A stretch of DNA of 64,000 nt, from assembly GCA_028023455.1 (NCBI GenBank), contig JAQFVV010000182.1, forward strand, positions 2,048,001-2,112,000. The letters are read 5' to 3'. Shown piece by piece: positions 12,501-24,960 of this stretch. This DNA is from Epiperipatus broadwayi. Lineage: Eukaryota; Onychophora; Udeonychophora; Euonychophora; Peripatidae. Numbering within the stretch: the stretch's first letter is position 1; each line of letters opens with the position of its first letter. The notes beneath the pieces were generated by a model. The model did not search any database. It worked only from the letters and a program-made list of their open reading frames with translations, and was not told the origin of the DNA. The position numbers were made by a program, and so were the translations under genes.

Positions 12501-14113
12501 TGTCGTTATGTAAGAATAGTTTATTTACTAGAATGAGTTAGAATTGTTATTTTAAAAGTGAAAGTATAAATGTCATAAAGAGATGAAGAATCATATGATA
12601 TAGTTTTAAAAAGTAATTCTGAAATGAATATAAGATTTTAAAGGAAAAATCTAAACAAAGTTTTTAAAGTAATAATAAAATTTTAATATTTTATATGATA
12701 TTTAAAAATAGAGATTGCATGTTGGTTGAAAAATGATTCAATAATGTGTAACAGATATATGTATTTGTGCATGGTATGTTAATGATTGTAATTACCATAC
12801 GAAGCAAAGGCTTGGATAAGTATTTGATTAATAATTATTGTATAGTCAATAATAAAACGGAACATCAAAATGTCAAGAAGGGTTTGAATCTTTAGGATTC
12901 CATACGAATAATAATATAAAATAGAATTTTATGATTTTGTATAATTTTACTACGAAGGTAAAAAATTTTGTAAAAATATAATTTTAAAATTAATAGAGAT
13001 ATAAAGTATTAATGATAATTATTGATAGATACATTTTTTGTAACAAGCTAAACTAAAATCAGATATCTAATAATAATAATACTGTATAAGAGTTAAAAAT
13101 AAAATAAGTAGAAATTTAATGTTAAGAGATAAACTAGTAAAGTAATTTTGTAACAGGAAAGTAGGGATATCCGATGTACATAATGTAAATATTGTTATTT
13201 GTATAATTATTAATAAACTATGTTGTAAATTTATTTGTAAGCTTCGTGTCTTAGTTATATTTCTCCACATAGAATGCATGATATCGCAATACACATTTAT
13301 AATTGCAACAGACATATAATTTTGCACAAAGTAGATAAACATAAAAGTGTTATAATAATTTTTGAAAATTTATTTGTATGATAAAATTAAAGGATTATAA
13401 TTATATCGTTTATTGGTCATAAGTTGGTTGCCACAATATTAAAATAAATTATATGCTAATATTACAACACGTATTTTGATTGTCAGATTATTAAATACTA
13501 CCACGAACGTAATATTTATTTATTTATTTCATTTAAGAAGAAATAGGATTACATTATACTATTATTATCATTATTCTTATTTATTATTGTTAGTTGTTAC
13601 GTAGTGAATTTATGACATAAAATTCCCTTCTCATAGTTTACTACCGTAATTTAAATCAGTTTAAATGCAATTTATGAACCTGAGATTTATTTGATTTGAT
13701 TTTATTTCATTTATTTACTTAAATTATTTAATTGAGCTAGATTATTATTACAAAGAATAATAAGATATGATTATTATCTTAATCGTAATGAAAAGAGCTT
13801 GGAAAGTCATAAGAATACCATAAGTTGATTATTTAGTATAGTGTTCTTATGCCATTGGGATAGTATCATGTGGATATATCTCAATGTAGTCTGTCTCGCT
13901 CCCCGTGTCGTCGCTCCATGTCTCATGAAAATAATAAATTTTTAATAATATAACTGTATTTATATTTTAAAGTTTAGAGCTAGTAGTAATCATTTTAATA
14001 AATTAATTTCATTCATTTTGTTAAGACTGAGCTAGAGAGAACCCGGAATTTAAGTATATATAAATTCTATGGAGTGGACGCGCGAAGTCAGACCATCGGG
14101 GGAGGAGGGTACA
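9589..14113 (+). mobile_element. Giant LTR-like element, copy A (possible 4.5-kb solo LTR)
   Basis: Starts TGTGCCC right after a TA run (9,581-9,588) and ends GGGTACA right before another (14,114 onward). This is a TG...CA layout with matching 'atat' flanks. Reverse-complement similarity to 54,400-59,363 runs end to end: 'aaagctggccatat' near 9,806, 'atggtgagaatt' near 9,968, 'ggatccatgg' near 11,149, 'ctgtgccatcattgtcaag' near 12,352, 'ttctccacat' near 13,260, and the hairpin pair at 13,808-13,886. The longest open frame inside is short (10,595-10,840) and not shared, so I call the element non-coding. An LTR retrotransposon terminal repeat is the best fit; a non-coding TA-targeting DNA element is the alternative. 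Confidence 0.6.
13808..13886 (+). ncRNA. Conserved hairpin pair in repeat copy A
   Basis: First stem: 'cataagaatacca' pairs with 'tagtgttcttatg'. Second stem: 'cattggg' with 'ctcaatg', enclosing an inner stem 'tatc'/'gata'. The same layout occurs at 902-995 and 54,622-54,718 with pairs preserved by G-T or compensating changes. It lies about 230-300 bp before the 3' end of the element, where an LTR transcript would carry R/U5 sequence. The function is unknown. Confidence 0.55.
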
Positions 14114-14202
14114 ATATATATAAAAATACCAAGAATTTTCTTTTTGTCATTTTTATACTCTTAAGTAATTACTTTAAAACAATACCTTTTTTAAATACCA
14201 TT

Positions 14203-14560
14203 TTAAATTTGTTTTTGTTTTAATCTATTTTTTATATAATTCATACTATTTAAGACAGATTTTTTTTTCTTTAAATATAAGCTTTCTTTTATTATTATTT
14301 CTTTGTATAATTTTACTTTTTCTAACATTCTTATCTTAAAATGTATATGTTTAATTTTTTTACTATGTATATTAACATTTGAATTTCTATCATTCAAATG
14401 TGTTTTAACCTTGTTCTTAATTTATTCTTTGTTGCACCTATATATGATACATTCCTATTATCTCTTTTACAATCTAAACACTCAATCCTATAAATTCCAT
14501 TCATATTTTCGACATTTCTATTTTGTGTTTCTTTCATTACATTTCCTAAATTAAATTTCT
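14203..14560 (-). pseudogene. GIY-YIG endonuclease domain of PLE-1
   Basis: On the minus strand, 'GIYRIECLDCK' (about 14,470-14,505) and 'SYIGATKNKLRTRLKTHL' (about 14,395-14,450, across a frameshift) are the two sequence halves of a GIY-YIG nuclease, the domain fused to the RT of most animal PLEs. The open tail 14,203-14,397 continues the domain. In intact elements it nicks target DNA to prime reverse transcription. The break between the halves makes this copy inactive. Confidence 0.7.
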
Positions 14561-15518
14561 TTTTGTATACTATTTCAAAAATAAATTACATTCTTTTCTA
14601 TACTTATTTATACCCTTCATAATCTTTTTATTCTTAAAAAAAGTTTTTTTTGATACATTATAACTGTTATATATAATCTCCTTTTTATCTTTCTTTTTAT
14701 TCAAATTCCTTTTTATTTTTTTGATATTTTTTTTTCCATATAATTTATTAATAATTTTATTTGGATAATCATTTTTCACTGCCTCTTCTCTTATTTATTT
14801 CTTCCTTAAATATCTTTTTCCCTGAACACCAATTTATTCCTCTAATTACTCTATTATTAACAATATTTATTTTATGTACATATTCTATATCTGATTTCCA
14901 ATTACTTAATAACCCATAAAAAGTACTCTCCCTAAATATACTTGTCTCAATATTTTCCTCATAATTCTTTATGACCTTCTTAATGTTAACATCCATATAA
15001 TTAATTGAAATATTTATTTATTTTTCCATTGTAAATTTAATATTTTTATCAAGTAAATTAATATATTTTAAAAAATATTCTGATTTCCTATCATTACTAT
15101 TAAACACCAAAAAATAGTCATCAATATATCTCATATAAAATATAGGTTTGTATTTTGTTCCACTAAAAAATCTTGCCAGTAACCAATTTCTATATTTAAA
15201 CCTTTACATTGTTTATAATATCTTTCATTGTATATAAATATAACATCTTTACAATATATTATTAAAATGTCATGTAATTGATTACATTCTATTTTAATAT
15301 TTTTATTACTATCTTTTCAATAATTATTTCAAATGTATTTGTATACATATATCCAACTTAACAAAATATATATTTTTAAAATTATTTGTTTCTTTTTAAA
15401 TCTTTTAACAAATTTATTTGAATTACTAACATTATTTTCTTTTTTTTTTCCCCCATATTTTTTAAAAATCTTATTAAATATCCATTTTAATATCTTCTCA
15501 TAATTTGTATTCACATTA

Positions 15519-15914
15519 TTAATTATACATCATAAAGGTATACATATCATATGTTTTTGCAACCCAGTGTATCATGGCATCTTTAAAATCCACCCTTTTA
15601 AATTTCAATAAATCCTTCTTATCAATATTAGCTTTTATGTATTTTTCTGTTATAATCCTTTTTTTTTTTTTGTAATTTTTCTCTAATCTCTCATTTTTCC
15701 TAATCCTTTTAAAACAATTCTCCTTTAATAATATTTCCTTTTTTTTTTTATTACATTCTTCTTTCATCATTACAACCATACTGGATGTTTTAACTCCTTT
15801 TAAAAACAGTATATCTTTATATTTACTCTTCATATCCTTAATAATTTCCCATTCATATTTATTATCATATTTACATCCCTTATTGTTTTTCATCTCATAT
15901 TTTAATTCCTCCAT
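15519..15914 (-). pseudogene. PLE-1 N-terminal region (pre-RT)
   Basis: A 131-residue lysine-rich open stretch. The segment 'LKGVKTSSMVVMMKEEC' occupies the place of the PLE 'ADKGNxxVLMDxxDY' motif, which sits just ahead of RT and can be seen intact in PLE-3 as 'LDKGNKLVIVDKKD'. The rest is low complexity. It is the longest uninterrupted piece of this fossil. Confidence 0.5.
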
Positions 15915-16560
15915 TCTATATTAAAATTTCTGTACCATCATATTCTGAGCCTTACTTTATCTTTCATTACTATTATTCATATCTTTTAATCTATCCACTC
16001 CTAATTTACATTTTGCTTCTTTTTCAAAAATTTCTTTTTTAACTTTAATACTCTTGTTTGGTATATATTTTAAACCTTCTCCAATATTTCTCTTTCATTT
16101 CCTTTATAAACCATATCTGTTAAATTAATTATATATTTATTATTATCATATTTTTTATTTATAAACTTATTTTTATGTTTACTTTTATTCCCATTCATAT
16201 ATTTTCTATCTCTATTTTTTTTTATTAATTTCTCTAATTTCCTATTATATCTTAAATTCACTTTTTTCTTAAAAATTCTGATTCTATATATAAATACCCT
16301 CCTCCTTTAAATTAATTAATTTTTTTATATGTATTTTTAACTCTCTTTAAAACTTCCTCCTTTTCTCTATATGAAACACGAATATATTTTTTAATCAAGC
16401 TTCTTTGCAGTTTAAAAATATATTTAATCCCAAACATATTATCAATTAATTTAATTTTTTTTTTAAAAAAAATTATCTTATTACACAAACAATTATCCAT
16501 AAAATTAATACCCAGTTGTTTTTTTAAACCCTTTTAATTTTAATTTCGTCCATTTATTAA

Positions 16561-17195
16561 TTGTCTTTACATATGAGAAGAAATAAAGTTTTTATAAAGA
16601 AATGGAGAGTATATAATTTGATTGGATTCAATGAAAAGAATATTATAGTTTATAAGACATATATATTTTAAAGAAAAAAAAGGTTTGTTATTGCGGTTGT
16701 TAAAAAGTTTGTTAACAGCAGTGATAATAAGTTAATTATATATATTTATTATGTTTGTTTATTTATTAACTATTTGTGTGTTTAATATTTTTCTATACCC
16801 TGTTAGCTATTTATTTTTATTATTTTTTTGCTCATTTTTAATTTTGCTATTGTTATTTACAATTTTTTTTCTCTGTTTTTTAATAGCATTTTCTTTTTTA
16901 AATGTTTAAATATTGAAAATATTTTAAATACTTTTGCGTTTAAACTATTATATTTGGTTTACATCTGTATAATTAATTACAGATATAAAATAAAAATTAA
17001 ATAGTTTAAATACAAAAGTATGTAGACAATTAATGACAATTTGAATAAAAACTTTTATAAAAAAGAAATGAAAAAAATAATAGACGAATTTATAATTTTC
17101 AACTTCCAATAAAACAATAGAAAAGTACATAAAAAAATAAAAGAATAAAGTAGTCTAAATAATAATAGTAACAAAATTAAAAATATTAAATATAT
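16561..17195. other. AT-rich spacer, no gene seen
   Basis: T-rich then A-rich low-complexity DNA ending in a (TA)n run at about 17,191-17,203. No feature is recognisable. Confidence 0.6.
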
Positions 17196-17203
17196 ATATA
17201 TAT

Positions 17204-19904
17204 TGCAACGGTCAGATTTGTACATTCACGTAACAAAACCCAGAGACCAGGTAAAATACACTAAAGCTGATCGGAATGAGATGGCAAGACCCCAAGTCCG
17301 ACCAAGCTTCAACCAATTTACCAGTGCTTTATGGCTTATCCAAGGTTACACACAAGCCAGCCCTGAACAGGGAGAGACCCAAAAATTAACTAAATAATGA
17401 TTATCTAAAGGGTTAAATGAACAGATAACACACCAATTTAAGGATAAGATTAACACTTACAACTATAATGCAACAACAATAATGCATATAAATTTTGAAA
17501 ACTAGTTAAATTTAAACAACAAAATGAAAATAACAAATATACAATATTAAATAGGGAATGAAACACATGCAGGTATTACATAGTTAGATGAGATTAAGTT
17601 GAGTTCCAGTGTATCTCATCATAAGATTTTTATATATATGCATGGGTGTGCAGTAAAGAAATCATGCTTATAAGAGTTAAAATGCCAAAATCCTACCTTT
17701 ATATCATAGTTTGCTAAATTACAAGTGAATATGCTAGTTGAAGATATATTACTAATACAGCACTAATATGGCTACCATTTACTTATAGATTAAGAGGTGA
17801 GCATGCAATAAAGCTCTAGGATGATGCAGATTTAATCTAATAATCAAAGATTTGGTTCCAAACTAAAGCTGAATCATTATTTAACACAGAGGAAAAAACT
17901 GGTTACCTTGGAACAACATATATTTGCTATGGCACAGACTGAAATATTAAGAAACAGGTTTGTGGTGCAGGTGGGTAGTTATTCATGAGATTTTGCATTA
18001 AAATGCATGCTACCCTAAGATTGGCTGGCTTGCTACTAGTAAGATTCAATGAACATTCTGAGTTCAAAAACTCAGATAGACTTAACACAAAATGGGGTCT
18101 GTATCCTTGTGCTCCAGTTCTATAAAAAAAAGTAGCCTTACCCAAACTAAGTACATGGCAATGGCTTCCACCATGAGCCCATTAAAAACTGCAGCAAGAC
18201 ATTATGAATAAAGCGTATTTTGTAAGAACACCCCACAATGCATAAAATGAAATACAAATATGTATATTTAAATTAAATGTGCCCAATAGCTTCTATCTGC
18301 ATAACTAACAGAACCCAGTTCTTAAAATAAGCAGAATGATCATGCTATCTTAATGAACTAAAACTACATTATTAATTTAAGTTAGTATCCTCAATCTGCA
18401 TCTTTAATCAGTTGTATTAAGAAGGAGAGGGTATATCTATCTGGATAGTTAATAATATACTTTTAAATATACCTTAATACTATCTCTAAGTCTAGTCTAT
18501 TACTTTCGATAAAACAGATATTTAAAATCACAATTTATAATTGATTGTGCAAACCATAATAGATATTTGTATAATATAAAACTAAACCAAAATAATAATA
18601 ATGAGTAGTAGCAATAAGTTATTATTCCAACATAATAGGATTTTGAAACAGCATGCTAATGAGTTAAATAAGCATTATTAAAATCTATTTAATGAAAGAT
18701 ATGCATTGTTATATTTTCATTAAAAGTTTATTAGGTTTAATACAGGTTCACTGTTATGAGATATTTGGCATATTATAATATATACTAAATAAAATTTAAA
18801 GAAATTAACAGATAAAACCATAGATGTGACCACAGTACAAATATGGATTAACATACACATAAGATTACAGTTATTATATTTTAGAATAGGTAAAATTGAA
18901 GCTAACAAAGAACATCTTAGGCAAGTTTTATGACAGTTTTACATTATTATTTTACAAGAATTTAATAGTTAGATTTTTGATTATTCACCTTTAAATTATA
19001 TGCTAGCTTTAAATTGATTAAGTATCAAAGATTAAAAGTTTATTTTAGAGCTCTGCAGTATTTGGATGATTGCCTAGCTTCTTGTAGCTTGTTCTTTGGA
19101 CACATCAGACAAGATGTAGTAGCACTCTTGATCTTAGGATAGGCAGTACGATTTAGTTGTTATATTCTTGTGGCAGGCTGTTTCTAGGGTGATGATGCCA
19201 TGCCAGTCAGCATGCAGGATTGGACTAGAGATCACTATCTAGCCTGGAAGGGAAAACAGCAAGTCTCACCCTTCTACTCTGGCATATCAAAATTACAATT
19301 GCTGTGGAGTTTAGTGGCAATACTTCCTGAAAATTATACAGAGTAATTTCTGATGTATAAAATATGGTATATTTATATGATCCCAAGACCAGATTATAAT
19401 TCTGATAACAAAATTATTTTCTGCTAATAAATCAATTAGCATCTTTTTAAGATTTTATATTTTAATTTTCTAAAAACATTTAAACCTTTATTTTAATTTT
19501 TTAATAAAATGTTTGTGAATAAATTTGATCACTTCTCATCCCGCAAGACCTAGCAATAGTTAGTGTTGAGTAGATCTTGTTTACAAAAAAATATAGTTTG
19601 GAAAAATATTGCCGGAATTAAAATTTTAGATTTCTATTTCACGCTATACTAACACAGGTGCATATGGCATGATTTTTGTTTACAATAATTTTAAGTTAAA
19701 ATAAAAGAAATGACTAAATAATATTGCACTATATATGTATCATAGTAGTATGTAGCCTATACACATATACATGCAGTTTTAATGTTTAAAACGATAAATT
19801 GATTCTTTTAAAGAAATAAAATTTACAATTCAAAATATATTATTTTAAATTAAATTAACCGTTGTAATAGATATCTAAGATATTACAGATGGTTTTTTCC
19901 ATAT
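17204..19904. repeat. (TA)n-bounded 2.7-kb block starting TGCAACGGTC
   Basis: The block lies between TA runs at about 17,190-17,203 and 19,902-19,917. It opens with a GC-richer segment (17,204-17,390, 'tgcaacggtcag') and contains another at 19,030-19,320. The next block, starting at 19,917, begins with related 'taacggtcgg'. It ends in 'ttccA' before the TA run, so TG...CA termini are possible. No RT, integrase or transposase was seen. It may be a second LTR family or a non-autonomous element; the small ORFs here are not supported. Confidence 0.35.
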
Positions 19905-19916
19905 ATATATATATAT

Positions 19917-20190
19917 TATAACGGTCGGGGTGGATCATGAAGATTTCCAGTCTTACCGTATCTGCCGTACAGGGCGCCACTAGATCATTTGAACCTAGAA
20001 AATTTATAAAGTAGACAGATACGTGCTGTTAAAGATCCAACTTCTACATAGATATTTTTCATGACTGTCAGCCCAAGTCACTAGCTCATGAAGTAGCAGA
20101 GGTTTAAAACATTTATTAAATATATTTCTTTTAATAAAAAATAATGAAAGCAATCACTGTCAATATTAATAACAGAAAAAGATTTTATTC
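19917..20190. repeat. Short (TA)n-bounded element with 'taacggtcgg' start
   Basis: About 275 bp between TA runs (19,902-19,917 and 20,193-20,210). The first 80 bp are GC-rich and include 'cagggcgccactagatca'. The start matches that of the 17,204 block ('aacggtc'). It could be a truncated relative or a solo LTR fragment. Confidence 0.35.
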
Positions 20191-20211
20191 ACATATATAT
20201 ATATATATATA

Positions 20212-22098
20212 AGAGACGACACACAAACTTGAAAAATAATTATATAAAAAAAATTATGTTTGTTTCATTATTATTTACTATTATTTTTATTTGTTTTAAC
20301 TTTTATTTTTAATCTTAGAAATGTTGAGTATAGATGAGCTATCCAGACAAGGCACTTAAAAGACTTTCAAACATTTGATTCCAGGCTAAAAGTCTGCAGC
20401 CACACCAACGCTCACTTCTAGATATATATCAGCAACCAATGCAATGTGAACATGTTAGCATAGAATCACGCTGACAGGAATGTGCATCTGAACAGTGTGA
20501 TATTATTTGAAGAAACATGACCTTTGTCAGTACGCAAAGGAATCATGCATGTAATATAATAAAAGAATAATGCTTCGTATGGATGGGAGAGCGGTCTATC
20601 TTGCCATACTTATCCTCCCAATCCATAGAGCTGGTATGGGTCAATGGTGCAGGAAATACATCTGTGTCCATTTCAATGATATGACTACCTCTTTGGGGTC
20701 ATGCATTCAGTTGGACTTATCACCCTAGATGCAAACACACTTCACATTACATTGATATAAACATCCATATATCTCTCCACCAGCATTGACACAACTACGA
20801 AACAAATAATCTGAAATCAAAACCCCTTTAAAACTAACATATATTTAAACGAGTCTAGCAGCCATCTACACTCAACTAACATTTAAATCATTTTATTAAT
20901 TTAATTCTAGAAAAAAAAAATCTTTAGTTTAAGGTTTTAAAATCATTTTAAGATGACATATTATATTTAACTTATTTTACTACAAATACTATTTGACCTA
21001 TTTTTCTTTCTTTTAAATTCAACAATGCACAAATAATGACATACATTTCTATTTTTAAATTTAAGTTTGCAATCGCAAACCCCTACCCTATTACGAACAT
21101 ATATTAAGCATGAATAAATAAAAGAAAAACAATACATATTTTAAGAGATTACGTTTCAAACTTTAAATAAGACTTTTAAAATTTCAAAGTTTATAAAAAT
21201 AAAGTTCTGGTTTGATTTGGAAAGAATGTCTATAGTTCATATTTAAACAAAATTAAAGTTCGGAGATTTTAGATTGAAGAGTTTATATTTCATATTTATA
21301 ATTTATACTTTCCTTTCTCCATGCTCGTTCCTTTGCGATGAAGATCTCAGTTATGCAAGTGCCATTTCTTGCAGACGATTTTATGAAGATTTCCGAAGAC
21401 ATTTTATGAAGACGGTTCCAGTGGTTCAATCCTGGGATCCATGGAAATGAAGGCTGCCTTCAGCCAGCTGCACCGAAGAAAGCAAGATGAAGCTGATTAC
21501 ATTTTTGGTGACATCGATGACTTTTAAAATTTTTATTTTGACTTTCAGCAAATACGAATGAATTCAAAACTTTAATTTTCTGATTCTCTCTAATTAATTA
21601 TTTCTTTTGGATTTTCTTTTTATAGTCCTCTGGCACCTTATTTCTGGAATGCATGGATCCATCAAACATATTTCATATCTATATTTCATTGGTTCATTGA
21701 GTTTGTTGCCAAGTAGACGTTGGGTTTGTGACTAAGTAGATTTTGGTTTTTCCACTGAGGTCTGTGTCTCTATCTTGGGGGGAAAAGCAAGTCTTTTGTT
21801 TCTATTCCTCAACTCTTTTATCTTTTTCGTAATCATCTTTTCAATGGTCATTTTGCCCTAAGGATCTGTTTGTAATTTTTATTTTTAAGATTAAAAACTC
21901 TCTTCGTTATTTTTAAAATTAGAAGGTTTTTATTATATTTTATTTAAAGATTAGAATCTATGCTTCGATTCTATAATGTTTTTAAATCTTATTTTATTTC
22001 AATATTTAAATCAAACATATTAATAAATTAATAATTCCTTATTTGTGCATTTTGAACGTTCTTTTAATTCAGTATTAGATATTTACAAAAATATTAAG
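20212..22098. other. Unassigned DNA with two GC-richer islands
   Basis: Islands at about 20,330-20,880 and 21,310-21,540 stand out from the AT background but have no long ORF and no motif I recognise. They resemble decayed transposon sequence or untranslated exons. The phrase 'gggatccatgga' near 21,438 also occurs in giant LTR copies A and B, but flanking alignment is weak. Confidence 0.3.
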
Positions 22099-22100
22099 TA

Positions 22101-22968
22101 CACCTGGGTCTCTTTTTACGTGGACTTATTTAACATGATTTTGAAGTTATGCAATTCGTGTTTCACCGGAAGTCGATTTCTGATAATGCATTATTACTTT
22201 AAATAATAAATTTCACGCACTTACATTATATTAAAAGTAATAGCACATTATTGGAATTCGACTTTCATCATAGTAATTTCAATATTTTTAGTGCTTTATA
22301 ATAGTAAGATTTTATGCAATAATGACCTTAAAATCATGATTTCCACATTTTATGTATACACATATTAAATTTTACAAGATTATAATGTAAATTTGTTCAA
22401 ACATTGTGCGTGTTAATTTTGCATTTTAAATCACATTCTGTTTTTGCTTTTTAAAAAAGAACGTAATCAATTATTATTTTCTTATTAATGACACTAATCA
22501 TTAACATGCTCTTAAATTCCAACGAGAGCTAAATGGTTGTATGTCTGGATATCGCGAGCTTCGTAAACAATTAATAAAATCATTGTCTCAAAGATTAATT
22601 ATTAATTACATTGTCACCAGAAAATCATAATAATTAAAACGTGTATAAAAAATGTAAATTACTGTACTGTAAATTATGCATAAAAATATATTATTTTGAA
22701 TAAAATTAAATATTATAGTTAAAAAAAGTTTGTCTTGTATCAATTTTTTTCAAATTTGAAATTTTTTATTAGTCATATTTTATTTCCTTATTTTTTTTTG
22801 CGTGAATTTTAAAGTAATTTTACATTGGTGCTTTGCTTTTACACAAATTTTGAAAAATCACAGACCGCATCCCCCCTTTTTCAATGTAAGTTACGTCTAT
22901 TTTTGCACGATTTCATTTGCGCGCGTTTTCTGAGGAACCTATCTATCACGTAAAATGAGACCCAGGTG
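22101..22968. mobile_element. TA-flanked MITE, copy 1 (868 bp)
   Basis: Terminal inverted repeats of 22 bp, CACCTGGGTCTC(T/A)TTTTACGTG, match at 21 of 22 positions and are flanked by TA on each side (22,099-22,100 and 22,969-22,970), the expected target duplication of the Tc1/mariner superfamily. No transposase is encoded, so it would move only with a helper. A second, interrupted copy is at 26,210-28,618. Confidence 0.85.
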
Positions 22969-22971
22969 TAT

Positions 22972-24960
22972 TAGAATTTAAATGTAATGCATATATATAT
23001 CCCATTACAATATATATATATGCAGTGACACCTATATCACTGTGTTAGTGTCCTTATACATGTACTCATGAGAGTTTAAAGCTGGCACAGATAGAGCTAC
23101 AGGGAAAAATAGGTGAAACATATATGAGGGTAGGAATATACCATTTCAATATGTAAAAGCAAATGATAAAAAGTAATGAACAGATTAAATGAAATATAAA
23201 TTAATTAAACATATAAATAATTGTTTTTAAAAAATTTTGATAAGTATATTGAATAATAAGTACTTAAATAAAATAAAAATCACTAAGTTGATTGAAAAAA
23301 TAAATAAATTGTAAAAAATATTAACAAGAAATATAAAAAATATTTACATAGGAAAAACAAAGAATTCAATTAAACAAATTTAAAGTAACATAAATATGAC
23401 AAAAAATCTTTTATTAAAAGATGTACAAAAAACAGAGGACACATATTTGATGAAACTGTTATAAAAATGATATGTTTTACTAAAAATAAATCCTAAAAAA
23501 ATAGAGTACAATAAATCCTAAAATGAATAATGATTATGGTCTGAAATTGTTAAATGGTTACTTAATTAATAAAACTTATGTATATCTCTGTAAAAATATG
23601 TATATAAAGACAAAAAAGAAATATATATATATATCATGGCATGTAGGTCTGCTGCATGTCCATTTGCTTTATTACATTTATTTTTTAAGTTCAAGGGTAG
23701 GAATCATTTTAATGAATTATAAATAAAGAAAACAATGGTGAATCATTTGTTTATAAAATATTTAAAATAGTTTAAAATAATTATAAGGGACCTTAGTTAG
23801 GTATAGGGTTCAAACTCAAAATAAATGAAAAAGAAAATGTAAGTATGAATGAAATATTAAATAAATCATATTATATATGTTTTCATTTTAAAATATTTTA
23901 TTTCAATTGAGAGAAAAATAAAAATGATTATTATCATATTGAATAATAAAGTTTATTTTTATTATGGTTAAGAAAAATAATTTTCTGAGCAATTCTTTCT
24001 ATATAAAAATATCATTGCCTACAAACCATATAGAACTTCATTATTGTTATTTTTTTAAAAAAGAAAAACTATCATATCTTTTTATATATCCAATAAATTC
24101 AACATTTTATTAAGTTATTGGCAAATAATGATATTGGGATAGATTTTATAAAAGAGAGAACATAGAGGTCCTCTTAATTGATATTTTCAATGAAATGAAC
24201 AATAAGTAAAATAAAAACATGACTAAATATCAATGCTATGCTGATTGATCTAAAATCATCTCTACTGCCAAAAATAAAAAAAGAAATAAAAAAATCCAGT
24301 AAAGTCAAATGTCTGAAATTATTGATGGATAAGACTCATAGAAATTTTACCATCATCATCACTGTTGGAATTCTACAGATTACATTTGGAAAATATTTGG
24401 CTGGATTCATTGACAAATACTAGGTATAAAACAAATAAAATCTTAAAATAAAAATAAAATATTTTTTATTAAACAATTATTTAATTATAATTATATATAT
24501 TACAATATTTTTCTAGATTAAACTTTTAAATAATTTTATTTTTCTTTATTACTATTATTCAATATGTATGTAAGATTTAGGTGAAGTAATTAAGACTTAA
24601 TTTAGTTGAATATATTGTACTGTATTTTATCCTAGTACAAGTAGCATTGGTAATTTAGAAGTTAAATTAATAAATTCCTAATAAAATAAAAAAATATATT
24701 TATTTAAATATCTGATCGATTTAGTTTAAACAACATGGGTATAGACATTTTTATGTATGCTAAAAGAATTCAAAAAGGGAGAGGAGATATAAAGAGTAAA
24801 ATAAAACAAAAGAGGAAACTATTTAGTAAAAATTAAAAAATATGTCACAGCATTTCTTCCCTAATTTAAAGATTGGTGAACAAGAAGAAAAAAAAGAAGA
24901 CTTTGTGGGCTAAATTCCTTTAAAATTAGTATACATTAACAGGTGTCAATGGGAGTTGCA
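22972..24960. other. AT-rich DNA, possible trace of a PLE GIY-YIG domain
   Basis: (TA)n tracts at about 22,992-23,000 and 23,012-23,022 start the stretch. Near 23,345-23,385 the plus strand could read 'NIYIGKTKNSIKQ', like the YIG half of a GIY-YIG domain, followed by 'NMTKNLLLKD'. Given the base composition this may be chance. Nothing else is recognisable, including the 61-codon frame at 24,238. Confidence 0.25.

Larger units (their letters stand above)
14203..16560 (-). pseudogene. Penelope-like element PLE-1 (RT + GIY-YIG), decayed
   Basis: Minus-strand remnants follow the PLE order. The N-terminal side has 'GLKYIPNKSI' (about 16,040-16,075), matching the 'GLxFxPxP' PLE signature, and 'VVMMKEECNKK' near 15,730-15,770. 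RT motif 'YYKQCKGL' lies near 15,200-15,225 and the catalytic loop 'YMRYIDDYF' at about 15,110-15,140 (YIDD intact, codons 15,118-15,129). Downstream are 'ETSIFRESTFYGLLSNW' (about 14,895-14,945) and a GIY-YIG domain. Stops and frameshifts occur throughout. The DNA is even more T-rich on the plus strand than its surroundings. It shares wording with PLE-3 ('NTNYEKILKWIFNKI' versus 'NSYFDKVSKWLMNNV'), so both belong to one clade. Confidence 0.8.

Noticed and set aside
21430-21530. Extra copy of the giant LTR ('gggatccatgga' shared)
   Set aside because: Similarity does not extend beyond about 12 bp.
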